Of a stretch of 64,000 nucleotides of DNA, positions 1 to 7,125 are shown piece by piece. A program made the translations under genes and the position numbers. Below the pieces are notes generated by a model. That model was not told the DNA's origin. It saw nothing but the letters and a program-made list of their open reading frames with translations, and made no database searches. Position 1 is the stretch's first letter; each line of letters opens with the position of its first letter. This stretch comes from Agromyces allii. GTDB lineage: Bacteria > Actinomycetota > Actinomycetes > Actinomycetales > Microbacteriaceae. The stretch spans positions 124,001-188,000 of the forward strand of contig NZ_WBIN01000006.1 of NCBI RefSeq assembly GCF_009749385.1. Reading direction: 5' to 3'.

Positions 1-555
1 GACGGTGTTGCCGGTCGCGAGCGCGGGGCCGAGCTTCCACGACTCGAGCATGAACGGGGTGTTCCACGGCGTGATGAGTCCGGCGACGCCGATCGGCTTG
101 CGGTTCACGTAGTTCATCTGCTTGCCGGGCACCTTGAAGGCGTCGTCGGCCTGGGCGACGATGAGGTCGGCGAAGAAGCGGAAGTTCTCGGCCGCGCGGC
201 GGGCCTGCCCGAGCGCCTGGGTGATGGGCAGACCCGAGTCGAAGCTCTCGAGCTCGGCGAGGCGGGCGTCGCGCGACTCGACGATGTCGGCGATGCGGTG
301 CAGCACGCGCGAACGCTCCCGGGGGAGCATGCGCGGCCATGGCCCCTCGGTGAACGCCCGCCGGGCGGCCGCGACCGCGAGGTCGACGTCGGCCTTCTTG
401 CCGGCGGCGGCGTGCACGTAGGTCTCGTTCGTGACGGGGTTCAGCACCTCGAACGTGTCGCCGTCGATCGAGTCGACGAACTCGCCGTCGATGTAGTGGC
501 GGATGCGGTCGGGCAGCCCCTCGGGCACGTGCCCGGTGGTGATGGTGTCGGTCAT
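1..555 (-). CDS. hpaE: 5-carboxymethyl-2-hydroxymuconate semialdehyde dehydrogenase, C-terminal part cut off by window edge
   Basis: An NAD(P)-dependent aldehyde dehydrogenase that oxidises the semialdehyde formed after ring cleavage of homoprotocatechuate. Only the first 185 residues are in the window, because the gene runs off the left edge. The visible part starts with ATG at 555 and carries the HpaE-type N-terminus ([10 protein letters not shown]), the [10 protein letters not shown] segment and the stretch [15 protein letters not shown] followed by [14 protein letters not shown], which is the cofactor-binding lead-in of the family. The catalytic Cys and Glu lie outside the window. It sits 45 nt downstream of the GntR gene on the same strand, so it is probably the distal gene of the hpa transcription unit. 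Family identity is firm; the exact substrate is inferred from the neighbouring hpaI and hpaH genes. Confidence 0.85.
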   Translation of the reverse strand, partial: MTDTITTGHVPEGLPDRIRHYIDGEFVDSIDGDTFEVLNPVTNETYVHAAAGKKADVDLAVAAARRAFTEGPWPRMLPRERSRVLHRIADIVESRDARLAELESFDSGLPITQALGQARRAAENFRFFADLIVAQADDAFKVPGKQMNYVNRKPIGVAGLITPWNTPFMLESWKLGPALATGNTV

Positions 556-600
556 GCTGGTTCTCCCGTTCTGAGATGTGCGGACGCGAGCGGCGGCGGG

Positions 601-1320
601 TCAGCCGTTGTGCGGATGCTTGTGCTCGGACTGGTACGCCAGCACGGCGTCGAGCGTGGCGGTGCGATGTGCTCGAGCGGCGAGCTCGATGTCGAGCGCA
701 TCGGCACCCGACTCGATGAGGTCGAGGATGCGGTCGTGCTCGGCGACGGACTCGTGGGCGCGGCCCGGAACGAAGCTGAACGAGGAGTCGCGCAGCACCT
801 TCATGCGGTTCCAGCCTCGGTGCACGAGGTCGAGGATGTGCGGGTTCGGGCACTCCTCGAACAGCACGGCGTGGAACTCGAGGTTGAGCTCGGTGAAGCG
901 GTGCGGTTCGAAGTCGTCGAGGGTGCGGCGCATCCGCTCGTTGACCTCGCGGGCGCGTCGCAGGTGCTCGGGCGTGAGCGTGGGCGCAGACAGGGCGGTC
1001 GCGGCGCCCTCGACGAGCGCGAGGGTCTGCATGGTGTGCAGGTACTCGGTCTCCTTGATGAGGGCCACCTGCGCGCCGACGTTGCGCTCGAACGTGACGA
1101 GTCCCTCGGCCTCGAGGCGGCGGATCGCCTCGCGCACGGGCACGACGCTCACGTCGAGCTCGCCGGCGATCGTGCCGAGCACGAGCCGGTAGCCGGGCAC
1201 GTAGCGGCCGTCGTCGATGCGGTCGCGCACGAACCGGTAGGCGCGCTGAGACTTCGACTCGACCGGTTCGGCCGGGGGTGCGCTCGGTGCTGCGGAGGCC
1301 GACGCTGCGGCGGCGCTCAC
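601..1320 (-). CDS. GntR family transcriptional regulator, FCD (FadR) subfamily
   Basis: A 239-residue DNA-binding regulator, probably of this aromatic-acid cluster. The winged HTH occupies about residues 22-90 (RAYRFVRDRI then VVPVREAIRRLEAEGLV), followed by an FCD ligand domain at about 100-225 with the metal-binding-type histidines in NLEFHAVLFEE, EHDRIL and ARAHRTATL. I chose the GTG at 1320 because it overlaps the TGA of the upstream fusion gene (GTGA), which implies translational coupling; upstream codons in this frame are Arg-rich antisense noise. It lies inside the operon between the fusion gene and hpaE. The GTATAC palindromes at 2897, 4579 and 6456 are its most likely operators. The inducer is unknown. 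Confidence 0.88.
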   Translation of the reverse strand: MSAAAASASAAPSAPPAEPVESKSQRAYRFVRDRIDDGRYVPGYRLVLGTIAGELDVSVVPVREAIRRLEAEGLVTFERNVGAQVALIKETEYLHTMQTLALVEGAATALSAPTLTPEHLRRAREVNERMRRTLDDFEPHRFTELNLEFHAVLFEECPNPHILDLVHRGWNRMKVLRDSSFSFVPGRAHESVAEHDRILDLIESGADALDIELAARAHRTATLDAVLAYQSEHKHPHNG

Positions 1321-2870
1321 CGGGCGCCTCCCTCGACGACGGATGCCTCGGCGCCGGCGCCGCGGGCCTCCGCCTCGTAGCGCGCCCGCCAGTGGGCGTT
1401 CATCGGGAACAGTCCGTCGACGGATGCCCCGCCGGCGACCTGCTCGGCCACCCACGCCTCCTCGGCCTCCTGCGCGACCGCCTCGGCCACGACCTCGGCC
1501 AGGAGCTGCGGCGGGATCACGATGACGCCGTCGCCGTCGCCCACGACGACGTCGCCGGGCTGCACCGCCGCACCGCCGCAGGCGATCGTGACGTCGACCT
1601 CCCAGGGCACGTGCCGGCGGCCGAGCACGCTGGGGTGCGGTCCCTGCGAGAAGACGGGGATCTCGAACCCGGCGACCGCGTCGAAGTCGCGCACGCCGCC
1701 GTCGGTCACGATGCCGGCCGCGCCGCGCACCTGGGCGCGCAGGGCGAGCACGTCGCCCACGGTTCCGGTGCCGCGCTCGCCGCGGGCCTCGACCACGAGC
1801 ACCTCGCCGGGCTCGACGGTGTCGAAGGCGACCTTCTGCGCGTTGAACCCACCGCCGTGCGAGGCGAACAGGTCGGGCCGGAACGGGATGAACCGCAGCG
1901 TCTTCGCGAGCCCCACGATGCGGTCGCCGGGGTGGTTCGCGTGGACGCCCTCGATGAACACGTCGTGGTAGCCGCGCTTGCGCAGCGCGACCGAGAGCGT
2001 CGCGACGGCGACTCCGCCGATCGCGGCGCGGAGTTCGTCGGTGAGCACGGAGGGGGCGGATGTCGCGGCGTGCTGCGCGGCGTCGGCCGTCTGCGCTGCG
2101 GGGGTCGCGCGCCCTGCGGCGACGGCCGCGGCGAGCTCGGCCTCGGAACCCCAGGCCTCGAGGCGCTGGTCGTCGTCGATGGCGGGCTTCGTGCCGAAGT
2201 CGCCGAACGGCACGGCGCCCTGCGTCACGGTCGTGACGAGGCGGCCGGTGGACGGCGCGCCCGCGGCATCCGGAGCGTCGACCTCGACCTCGACGACGTC
2301 GCCGGGCACCACGACCGAGGAGCCGGCGGGCGTACCGGTGAGGATCACGTCGCCGGGTTCGAGGGTGAGGTGCTGCGAGAGGTCGGCGACGAGGCGCCCG
2401 AACGGGAAGAGCAGGGTGTCGCTCGTGTCCTGCTGCACGAGCTCGCCGTTGACCCAGGTGCGCACGCGCCAGCCGTCTTCGCCGGCGGCGCTCGCGGGGA
2501 TGAGCGCCGGGCCGAGCGGCGTGAAGCCGTCGCCGCCCTTGTTGCGCACGTTCGAGCCCTTGTCGGCGACGCGGAGGTCGTAGACGCCGAAGTCGTTGGC
2601 TGCGGTCACGGAGGCCACGTGCCGCCAGCCGTCGGCGGGGGAGACGTGGCGCGCGCGCTCGCCGATGACGATCGCGATCTCGCCCTCGAAGGCGAGCAGT
2701 TCGGTGCCGGCGGGGCGCTCGATCGTGCAGCCCGTGCCCGAGACCGACGACGCGGGCTTGAGGAAGTAGCTCGGCTGGGCCGGCGTGCGGCCGCGCTGGG
2801 CGGCCCTCGACGGGTAGTTGAGGTGCACGGCGATGATCTTGCCGGGGGTGGCGATGGCATCGGTGGTCAT
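1317..2870 (-). CDS. Fused fumarylacetoacetate hydrolase-family / RraA-like protein (HpaG-like step)
   Basis: A 517-residue two-domain protein. Residues 1 to about 235 form an FAH/HpaG-type domain, with the acidic metal site region FEGEIAIVIGE and the signature PGDVILTGTPAGS near residue 190. An Ala-rich linker follows (about 236-285), then an RraA-like domain with GIVTDGGVRDFDAV and the product-type loop GDGDGVIVIP. FAH-family HpaG carries out decarboxylation/isomerisation of the ring-cleavage product; RraA-like proteins include oxaloacetate decarboxylases and 4-hydroxy-4-methyl-2-oxoglutarate aldolases. The start is ATG 2870, 27 nt from a GTATAC operator. The 3' end overlaps the GntR gene by 4 nt. 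E. coli HpaG is a tandem FAH duplication, so here an RraA domain stands where a second FAH half would be. Domain calls are firm; the division of labour is inferred. Confidence 0.82.
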   Translation of the reverse strand: MTTDAIATPGKIIAVHLNYPSRAAQRGRTPAQPSYFLKPASSVSGTGCTIERPAGTELLAFEGEIAIVIGERARHVSPADGWRHVASVTAANDFGVYDLRVADKGSNVRNKGGDGFTPLGPALIPASAAGEDGWRVRTWVNGELVQQDTSDTLLFPFGRLVADLSQHLTLEPGDVILTGTPAGSSVVVPGDVVEVEVDAPDAAGAPSTGRLVTTVTQGAVPFGDFGTKPAIDDDQRLEAWGSEAELAAAVAAGRATPAAQTADAAQHAATSAPSVLTDELRAAIGGVAVATLSVALRKRGYHDVFIEGVHANHPGDRIVGLAKTLRFIPFRPDLFASHGGGFNAQKVAFDTVEPGEVLVVEARGERGTGTVGDVLALRAQVRGAAGIVTDGGVRDFDAVAGFEIPVFSQGPHPSVLGRRHVPWEVDVTIACGGAAVQPGDVVVGDGDGVIVIPPQLLAEVVAEAVAQEAEEAWVAEQVAGGASVDGLFPMNAHWRARYEAEARGAGAEASVVEGGAR

Positions 2871-2896
2871 TGACGTCCTCGTCTCGTGATATTTGA

Positions 2897-2910
2897 AATC
2901 ATATACGATC
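2897..2910. promoter_or_regulatory. Candidate GntR operator upstream of the FAH-RraA gene
   Basis: The sequence AATCATATACGATC matches the perfect palindrome at 4579-4592 in 12 of 14 positions, with the right half identical. It lies 27 nt upstream of the ATG at 2870, inside the 77-nt gap between this gene and hpaI. Assignment to the cluster's GntR protein is inference from recurrence and position. Confidence 0.55.
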
Positions 2911-2947
2911 TGGATGGGTGTGCAAGAGGTCGGGTCGCGTTCCGGCG

Positions 2948-3778
2948 TCAGTAGCTCGCGCGCAGGGTCGCGCCCGACGCATCCGGCCCGCCCGGGTGCG
3001 AACCGATGAACCGGTCGGCCAGGGCCTCGGTCGCGCGGGCGAGGAGTGCGACATCCGCCCCGACGATGACGAGCGCGGCCCCGGCCTGCACATAGCGATC
3101 TGCGGCGGCCGGTGCGAACGCGTTCACGGCGGACGGCTTGCCCGCCGCGGCGGCCGACGCGATGCCCGCGAGCACGGCGCCGACGACGTCGGGGTGCTCC
3201 TGCTGACCGAGCAGCCCCATCGACGCGGCGAGATCGGCCGGGCCGAAGAACACGCCGTCGACGCCGTCGACGGCGAGGATCTGCTCGAGGTTCGCGATCG
3301 CCGCGGCCGACTCGATCTGCACGAACAGCGAGATGGTCGACGACGCGTCGGCGAGGTAGCCCTCGACCCGGTTCCAGCGCGACGACCGGGCCAATGCGCT
3401 GCCCACGCCGCGAACGCCGACCGGCGGGTAGTGCACGGCGCGCACGATCTCGGCGGCCTGCTCGGCGGTGTCGACCATGGGCACGACGAGGTTCTGCGCG
3501 CCGAGGTCGAGCACCTGCTTCAGCGCGACCGTGTCGCCCGACGGCGGGCGCACGAGCGCCGTGACGGGGTAGGCGGCCACCGCCTGCAGTTGGGCGAGGA
3601 TCGACTCGAGTCCAGCGGGGGAGTGCTCGGCGTCGATGAGCACGAGGTCGAGGCCCGAGCCGGCCACGATCTCGGCGTTCGTCGCGCTGCCCGCGCACGA
3701 CCACGCGCCGAACAGGGGGCGGTCGGATACGGCGATGCGGGCGCCGAGCGTCGGCGGGAGGGTCATTCGAATCGGCAT
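2948..3778 (-). CDS. hpaI: 4-hydroxy-2-oxoheptane-1,7-dioate aldolase (HpcH/HpaI family)
   Basis: A class II pyruvate aldolase of 276 residues that splits 4-hydroxy-2-oxoheptanedioate into pyruvate and succinic semialdehyde, the last step of the homoprotocatechuate route. The HpcH/HpaI TIM-barrel signatures are clear: LFGAWSCAGS near the start, LVLIDAEHSP, VVPMVDTAEQA, then GVRGVGSALARSS, and the metal ligands in VQIES and FGPADLAASMG. ATG 3778 has a GGGA-like Shine-Dalgarno seven bases upstream and overlaps hpaH by 16 nt. An internal ATG at 3766 forms an ATGA overlap with the hpaH stop and is a credible alternative. It is co-transcribed with hpaH from the operator at 4579. Confidence 0.9.
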   Translation of the reverse strand: MPIRMTLPPTLGARIAVSDRPLFGAWSCAGSATNAEIVAGSGLDLVLIDAEHSPAGLESILAQLQAVAAYPVTALVRPPSGDTVALKQVLDLGAQNLVVPMVDTAEQAAEIVRAVHYPPVGVRGVGSALARSSRWNRVEGYLADASSTISLFVQIESAAAIANLEQILAVDGVDGVFFGPADLAASMGLLGQQEHPDVVGAVLAGIASAAAAGKPSAVNAFAPAAADRYVQAGAALVIVGADVALLARATEALADRFIGSHPGGPDASGATLRASY

Positions 3779-4548
3779 GAGACGGTTCCCAGCTCTCGGT
3801 AGTCGGCGTGCACGGTGTCGCCGCGCTCGACCCACATGGGCCGCGTGAACGACCCGGCGAGGATGATCTCGCCCGCCTCGAGCGACTGGTCGTGCTGGGC
3901 GAGCTTGTTCGCGAGCCAGGCGACGCCCATGGCCGGGTGCCCGAGCACCGCCGCGGCGACGCCCGACTCCTCGATGGTCTGGTTGCGGAACAGCAGCGCC
4001 GAGACCCACCTGAGGTCGACCTGGTCGACCTTCACGGGTCGGCCGCCGATGACCATGGCGCCCATCGCCGCGTTGTCGCTGATCGTGTCGACGATCGTGC
4101 GCCCCGGCATCTCGACATGCGAGTTCAGGATCTCGAGTGCCGGCACGACGTGCGCCGTGGCGTCGAGCACGTCGAAGATCGTGACGTTCGGGCCCGCGAG
4201 CGGCTTGGCGAGCACGAACGCGAGCTCGACCTCGATGCGCACGTTCGAGAACCGGTCGAACTCGACCGAGGCGCCCGACTCGACGACCATGTCGTCGAAG
4301 ATCACGCCGTAGTCGGGCTCGGTGATGCCGGTCGCGACCTGCATGACCTTCGAGGTGAGCCCGATCTTGCGACCGACCCGGCGCGCCCCGCTCGCCTCGC
4401 GTCGGTCGGCCCAGAGCTTCTGCACGGCGTAGGCGTCGTCGACGTCCATGCCGGGGTTGCGGGCCGTGAGCAGCGGCACGACGGATCGCTCGCGATCGGC
4501 GACGAGCAGCTCGTCGGCGATCGCCTCGATGCGGGTTGGTTCGAGCAC
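3763..4548 (-). CDS. hpaH: 2-oxo-hept-4-ene-1,7-dioate hydratase (2-keto-4-pentenoate hydratase family)
   Basis: A hydratase of 261 residues that adds water to 2-oxohept-4-enedioate, making the substrate of HpaI. Recognisable family segments are GRKIGLTSKVMQ, ITEPDYGVIFDDM, the metal-binding EVELAFVLAKPL and ALEILNSHVE, and DNAAMGAMVIGG. I start it at GTG 4548 because GGAG lies five bases upstream and the protein then begins at the family's usual position (LEPTRIEAIADEL); the longer reading frame upstream would run through the GTATAC palindrome. It is the first gene of an hpaH-hpaI unit. Confidence 0.9.
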   Translation of the reverse strand: MLEPTRIEAIADELLVADRERSVVPLLTARNPGMDVDDAYAVQKLWADRREASGARRVGRKIGLTSKVMQVATGITEPDYGVIFDDMVVESGASVEFDRFSNVRIEVELAFVLAKPLAGPNVTIFDVLDATAHVVPALEILNSHVEMPGRTIVDTISDNAAMGAMVIGGRPVKVDQVDLRWVSALLFRNQTIEESGVAAAVLGHPAMGVAWLANKLAQHDQSLEAGEIILAGSFTRPMWVERGDTVHADYRELGTVSCRFE

Positions 4549-4578
4549 GTCGACTCCACTTCCTCGGGGTTCCGAGTA

Positions 4579-4592
4579 GATCGTATACGATC
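4579..4592. promoter_or_regulatory. Perfect 14-bp palindrome, candidate GntR operator of hpaH-hpaI
   Basis: GATCGTATACGATC is a perfect palindrome 31-44 nt upstream of the hpaH GTG start. Short AT-centred palindromes with a GTATAC-like core are typical operators of FCD-type GntR proteins, and one such regulator is encoded in the cluster. Variants occur upstream of the FAH-RraA gene and the ThDP enzyme gene. Confidence 0.65.
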
Positions 4593-4660
4593 CGCGGATG
4601 TCGCGCACGGGCGATGCCGAGCGGTGCGCGTGGGCGCAGGCGGCCGCCCGCGGCATCCGC

Positions 4661-6331
4661 TCAGCTGTTCACGCGGATGATCTCCTCCTGGTACGGCGCG
4701 ACGACCGTGCCCGAGATGCGGCAGTCGAGCAGCAGGAACGGGCGCTCGGCGACGGGCCACGACGTCCATGCCGCGAGCGCGTCGAGGTCGTCGAGCGAGC
4801 GTACGACGACACCCTCGGCCCCGACGGCCGCCGCGAGTCCGGCGAAGTCGACCTCGGGGATGAGCATGGGTTCGCGGGCGAGGCCCTTGAGCCCGTAGAG
4901 GTTGATCTCGGCACCGTAGGCGGCGTCGTTCCAGACGACGGCGATGCCTCGGCCGCCCGCGGTGCGCACCGCGGACTCGAGGTCGGCGAGCGCCATGAGC
5001 CCGCCGCCGTCGCCCGTGGTGAGCACGATCGCCGAGTCGGGCTTCGCCGCGGCGGCGCCGGGCACGCTCGCGAATCCCAACCCGATCGACTGGAACGCCG
5101 TGCCGACCATGATCATGCGGTCGGGCGAGGCCACGGGCCAGTACATGTTCGCCCAGCCGATGAAGTGCCCGCCGTCGCTGACGACGACCCGGTCCTCGGG
5201 CAGCAGCTCGCCGATGCGCCGGGCGACGGCTCGCGGGTCGAGCCGCCCGTCGTCGGCGAGGCCGTCGGCACCCGGCGAGACGGGCTGCTCGCGGAGTGCG
5301 GTGAGGTCGACGCTCTCGCGCCATCCGGATGCCTCCGCGCCCCGTGCATCGAGCTCCTCGACGATCGCGCGGGCGACGAGCCCCGCGTCGCCCCGCACGA
5401 ACCCGCCGACGTGGGGGTGGGTGGACGCCGGCAGGATGTCGACCTGGAACACCCGCGTGCCTGGTGCGAAGAGGTCGCCGAAGCGCATCGTGAACTGGTT
5501 GAGCGAGGCGCCGAACACGACGGCGACATCGGCCTCGCGCACGAGCTCCATGGCGCCGTCGGCGCCGAATCCGCCCGTCACGCCGAGGTCGAAGCGCGGG
5601 TCGGGGAACACGCCGCGGCCGAGTGCCGTCGACGCGGTCACGGCGCCCGTCGCGTCGGCGAGCTCGCCGAGCGCGTCGCCCGCGCCCGCCAGCCAGGCGC
5701 CGCGGCCGGCGAGCAGGAACGGGCGGCTCGCACCCGCCAGGGCCGCCGCGATCTCGGCGACGACGCCGCCCGAGAACGGTCCACGAGGCGCGAGCGGCGT
5801 CGGCAGGCGCAGCTCGGGGGCGGGCTGCACGGCGCCCGCGTCGAGGGCGGCGACGTCGTAGGGGATCGCGAGCACGACGGGCACGCGGTACGAGAGGGCG
5901 TGCTCGATCGCCAGGATCGTCGTGGCCGCGGCATCCGTTCGCCCGACCGTGTAGGTGCGCGCGCCCACGGCCGAGGCCAGCGCGATCTGGTCGACGTCCC
6001 ACGGGCGCGGGCCCGACGTCGGCTCGTCGCCGACCACGAGCACGATCGGCACATGCGCCTGCGCGGCCTCGGCGAGGGCGGTCAGCGTGTTCGTGAACCC
6101 GGCGCCGTACGTCGCGGTCGCCGCCGCGATGCGCCCGGAAGCCCGGAAGTGCGCGTCGGCCGCGACCACGCCGCCGGCCTCGTGCCGCACGGCCGTGAAG
6201 CGCACCTCGGTCGCGCGTTCGAGGGCGTCGAGGAAGTACGCGTTGCCGTTGCCCATGACCCCGAAGACGTGGTCGAGGTGGGCCGAGAGTGCGGCGGCGA
6301 CGTGGGCGGAGACGGTGGTGGTCGTGGGCAT
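4661..6331 (-). CDS. Thiamine diphosphate-dependent enzyme, acetolactate synthase-like
   Basis: A 556-residue protein of the acetolactate synthase / 2-oxo acid decarboxylase superfamily. It has the three expected domains: N-terminal Pyr domain with the catalytic Glu in VRHEAGGVVAADAH (about residue 50), a central domain (about 190-320), and a C-terminal PP domain with the GDG motif (TTGDGGGLMALADL) ending in WNDAAYG; the usual NN of the ThDP motif is ND here. The start is ATG 6331 with GAAGGA seven bases upstream. No regulatory subunit gene is adjacent, which argues against biosynthetic acetolactate synthase. Location behind a GTATAC site suggests a role in aromatic or 2-oxo acid catabolism, but the substrate cannot be read from the sequence. 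Confidence 0.82.
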   Translation of the reverse strand: MPTTTTVSAHVAAALSAHLDHVFGVMGNGNAYFLDALERATEVRFTAVRHEAGGVVAADAHFRASGRIAAATATYGAGFTNTLTALAEAAQAHVPIVLVVGDEPTSGPRPWDVDQIALASAVGARTYTVGRTDAAATTILAIEHALSYRVPVVLAIPYDVAALDAGAVQPAPELRLPTPLAPRGPFSGGVVAEIAAALAGASRPFLLAGRGAWLAGAGDALGELADATGAVTASTALGRGVFPDPRFDLGVTGGFGADGAMELVREADVAVVFGASLNQFTMRFGDLFAPGTRVFQVDILPASTHPHVGGFVRGDAGLVARAIVEELDARGAEASGWRESVDLTALREQPVSPGADGLADDGRLDPRAVARRIGELLPEDRVVVSDGGHFIGWANMYWPVASPDRMIMVGTAFQSIGLGFASVPGAAAAKPDSAIVLTTGDGGGLMALADLESAVRTAGGRGIAVVWNDAAYGAEINLYGLKGLAREPMLIPEVDFAGLAAAVGAEGVVVRSLDDLDALAAWTSWPVAERPFLLLDCRISGTVVAPYQEEIIRVNS

Positions 6332-6455
6332 GGCGAAGTCCTTCGGGAGACGGTGAACGGATGCGGATTCCGTATGTGTCTCGCGCGACCGGCGGTGACC
6401 GACCGGGCTTCGTGCCCCTTTTGCGAGCACCGGCGCGCTCTTGCGCCTGAACGAG

Positions 6456-6469
6456 ACGAGTATACGACC
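6456..6469. promoter_or_regulatory. Degenerate GTATAC operator copy upstream of the ThDP enzyme gene
   Basis: The bases ACGAGTATACGACC keep the GTATACGA core of the 4579 palindrome (9 of 14 positions). The site is 125 nt upstream of the ThDP gene and 71 nt upstream of the divergent NIPSNAP-like gene, so it could serve either. The rest of the 6332-6539 gap shows no gene. Confidence 0.35.
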
Positions 6470-6539
6470 GAAGCCGGCCGGCGCCGCTCGGCCCGGGTCG
6501 ACCGTCACACGACGGGCGCCACGAGGGTTGTGCGGCATC

Positions 6540-6863
6540 ATGGATCGGGTGAAGACCATCCAGCTGCGCCGCTACACGCTCGTCGACGGAGAGTTCGACG
6601 CCTTCGTCGCCTGGTGGGAGTCCACCATGCCGACCGTCCGGCCCGCGGCCGGATTCGCGATCGAGTTCGCCTACGGCGTGCGCGAGACGAACGAGTTCGT
6701 GTGGGCCGTGAGCGCCGAGGGCGACCGCGACGCGTTCCTCGCGCTCGAGGCGACCTACCTGGTCTCGCCCGGGCGCGCCGCCGCGTTCGAGGGCGTGCCG
6801 CAGCGCGTCGCCGTCTCGCAGACGCACTTCGTCGACGACGTCACGCCGGTTCAGACCGCCTGA
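6540..6863 (+). CDS. NIPSNAP-like family protein
   Basis: A 107-residue protein resembling the NIPSNAP / dimeric alpha-beta barrel family, seen in the opening VKTIQLRRYTLVDGEFDAFVAWW, the central FAIEFAYGVRETNEFVWAV and the downstream ALEATYLVSPGRAA. Such small proteins often sit in catabolic clusters, but their biochemical role is poorly defined. ATG 6540 is used; a GTG three codons later (6549) is an equal alternative. It is transcribed away from the hpa cluster and is followed by 262 nt of non-coding DNA before the GAPDH gene. Function is not assigned. Confidence 0.68.
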   Translation: MDRVKTIQLRRYTLVDGEFDAFVAWWESTMPTVRPAAGFAIEFAYGVRETNEFVWAVSAEGDRDAFLALEATYLVSPGRAAAFEGVPQRVAVSQTHFVDDVTPVQTA

Positions 6864-7125
6864 TCGGATGCCGCGTCGCGGCGTCCATCGCTCGCGCGCG
6901 TCCGGTCCGCCGGTCGCCCGACCGTGCCCGCGGCCACTCGCCGACGCGTCGGTTCCTGCACGCTGTGCGTGACACGCCGTACAGCACGCGCCCAGCCTCG
7001 GGCATCGTACGATCGAGGCATCCCCCGGAAGTGACTGTGGCCGACGCTGCCCACCGGCAGGCTTCGGCTGCGACTGACCAGGTCGACGACGCCCTTCGCA
7101 CGCCTCGCGACCGAGAGAGAAGACC
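6864..7125. other. Intergenic region upstream of GAPDH
   Basis: No gene is visible in this 262-nt stretch. It contains the short palindrome ATCGTACGAT at 7004-7013, about 113 nt upstream of the GAPDH start, which could be an operator but is too short to be sure. The promoter must lie here. AGAGAGAAG just before the GTG at 7126 is the likely ribosome binding site. Confidence 0.3.

Noticed and set aside
1321..1455. N-terminal extension of the first GntR regulator
   Set aside because: It is Arg/Gly-rich antisense-like sequence overlapping the end of the FAH-RraA gene; GTG 1320 with the GTGA overlap fits better.
2948..3766. hpaI starting at the internal ATG 3766
   Set aside because: The ATGA overlap with hpaH is attractive, but the ATG at 3778 has the better Shine-Dalgarno; kept only as an alternative.
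4549..4656. Longer start for hpaH
   Set aside because: It would place coding sequence over the GATCGTATACGATC palindrome and lacks homology to the family; GTG 4548 has a good ribosome site.
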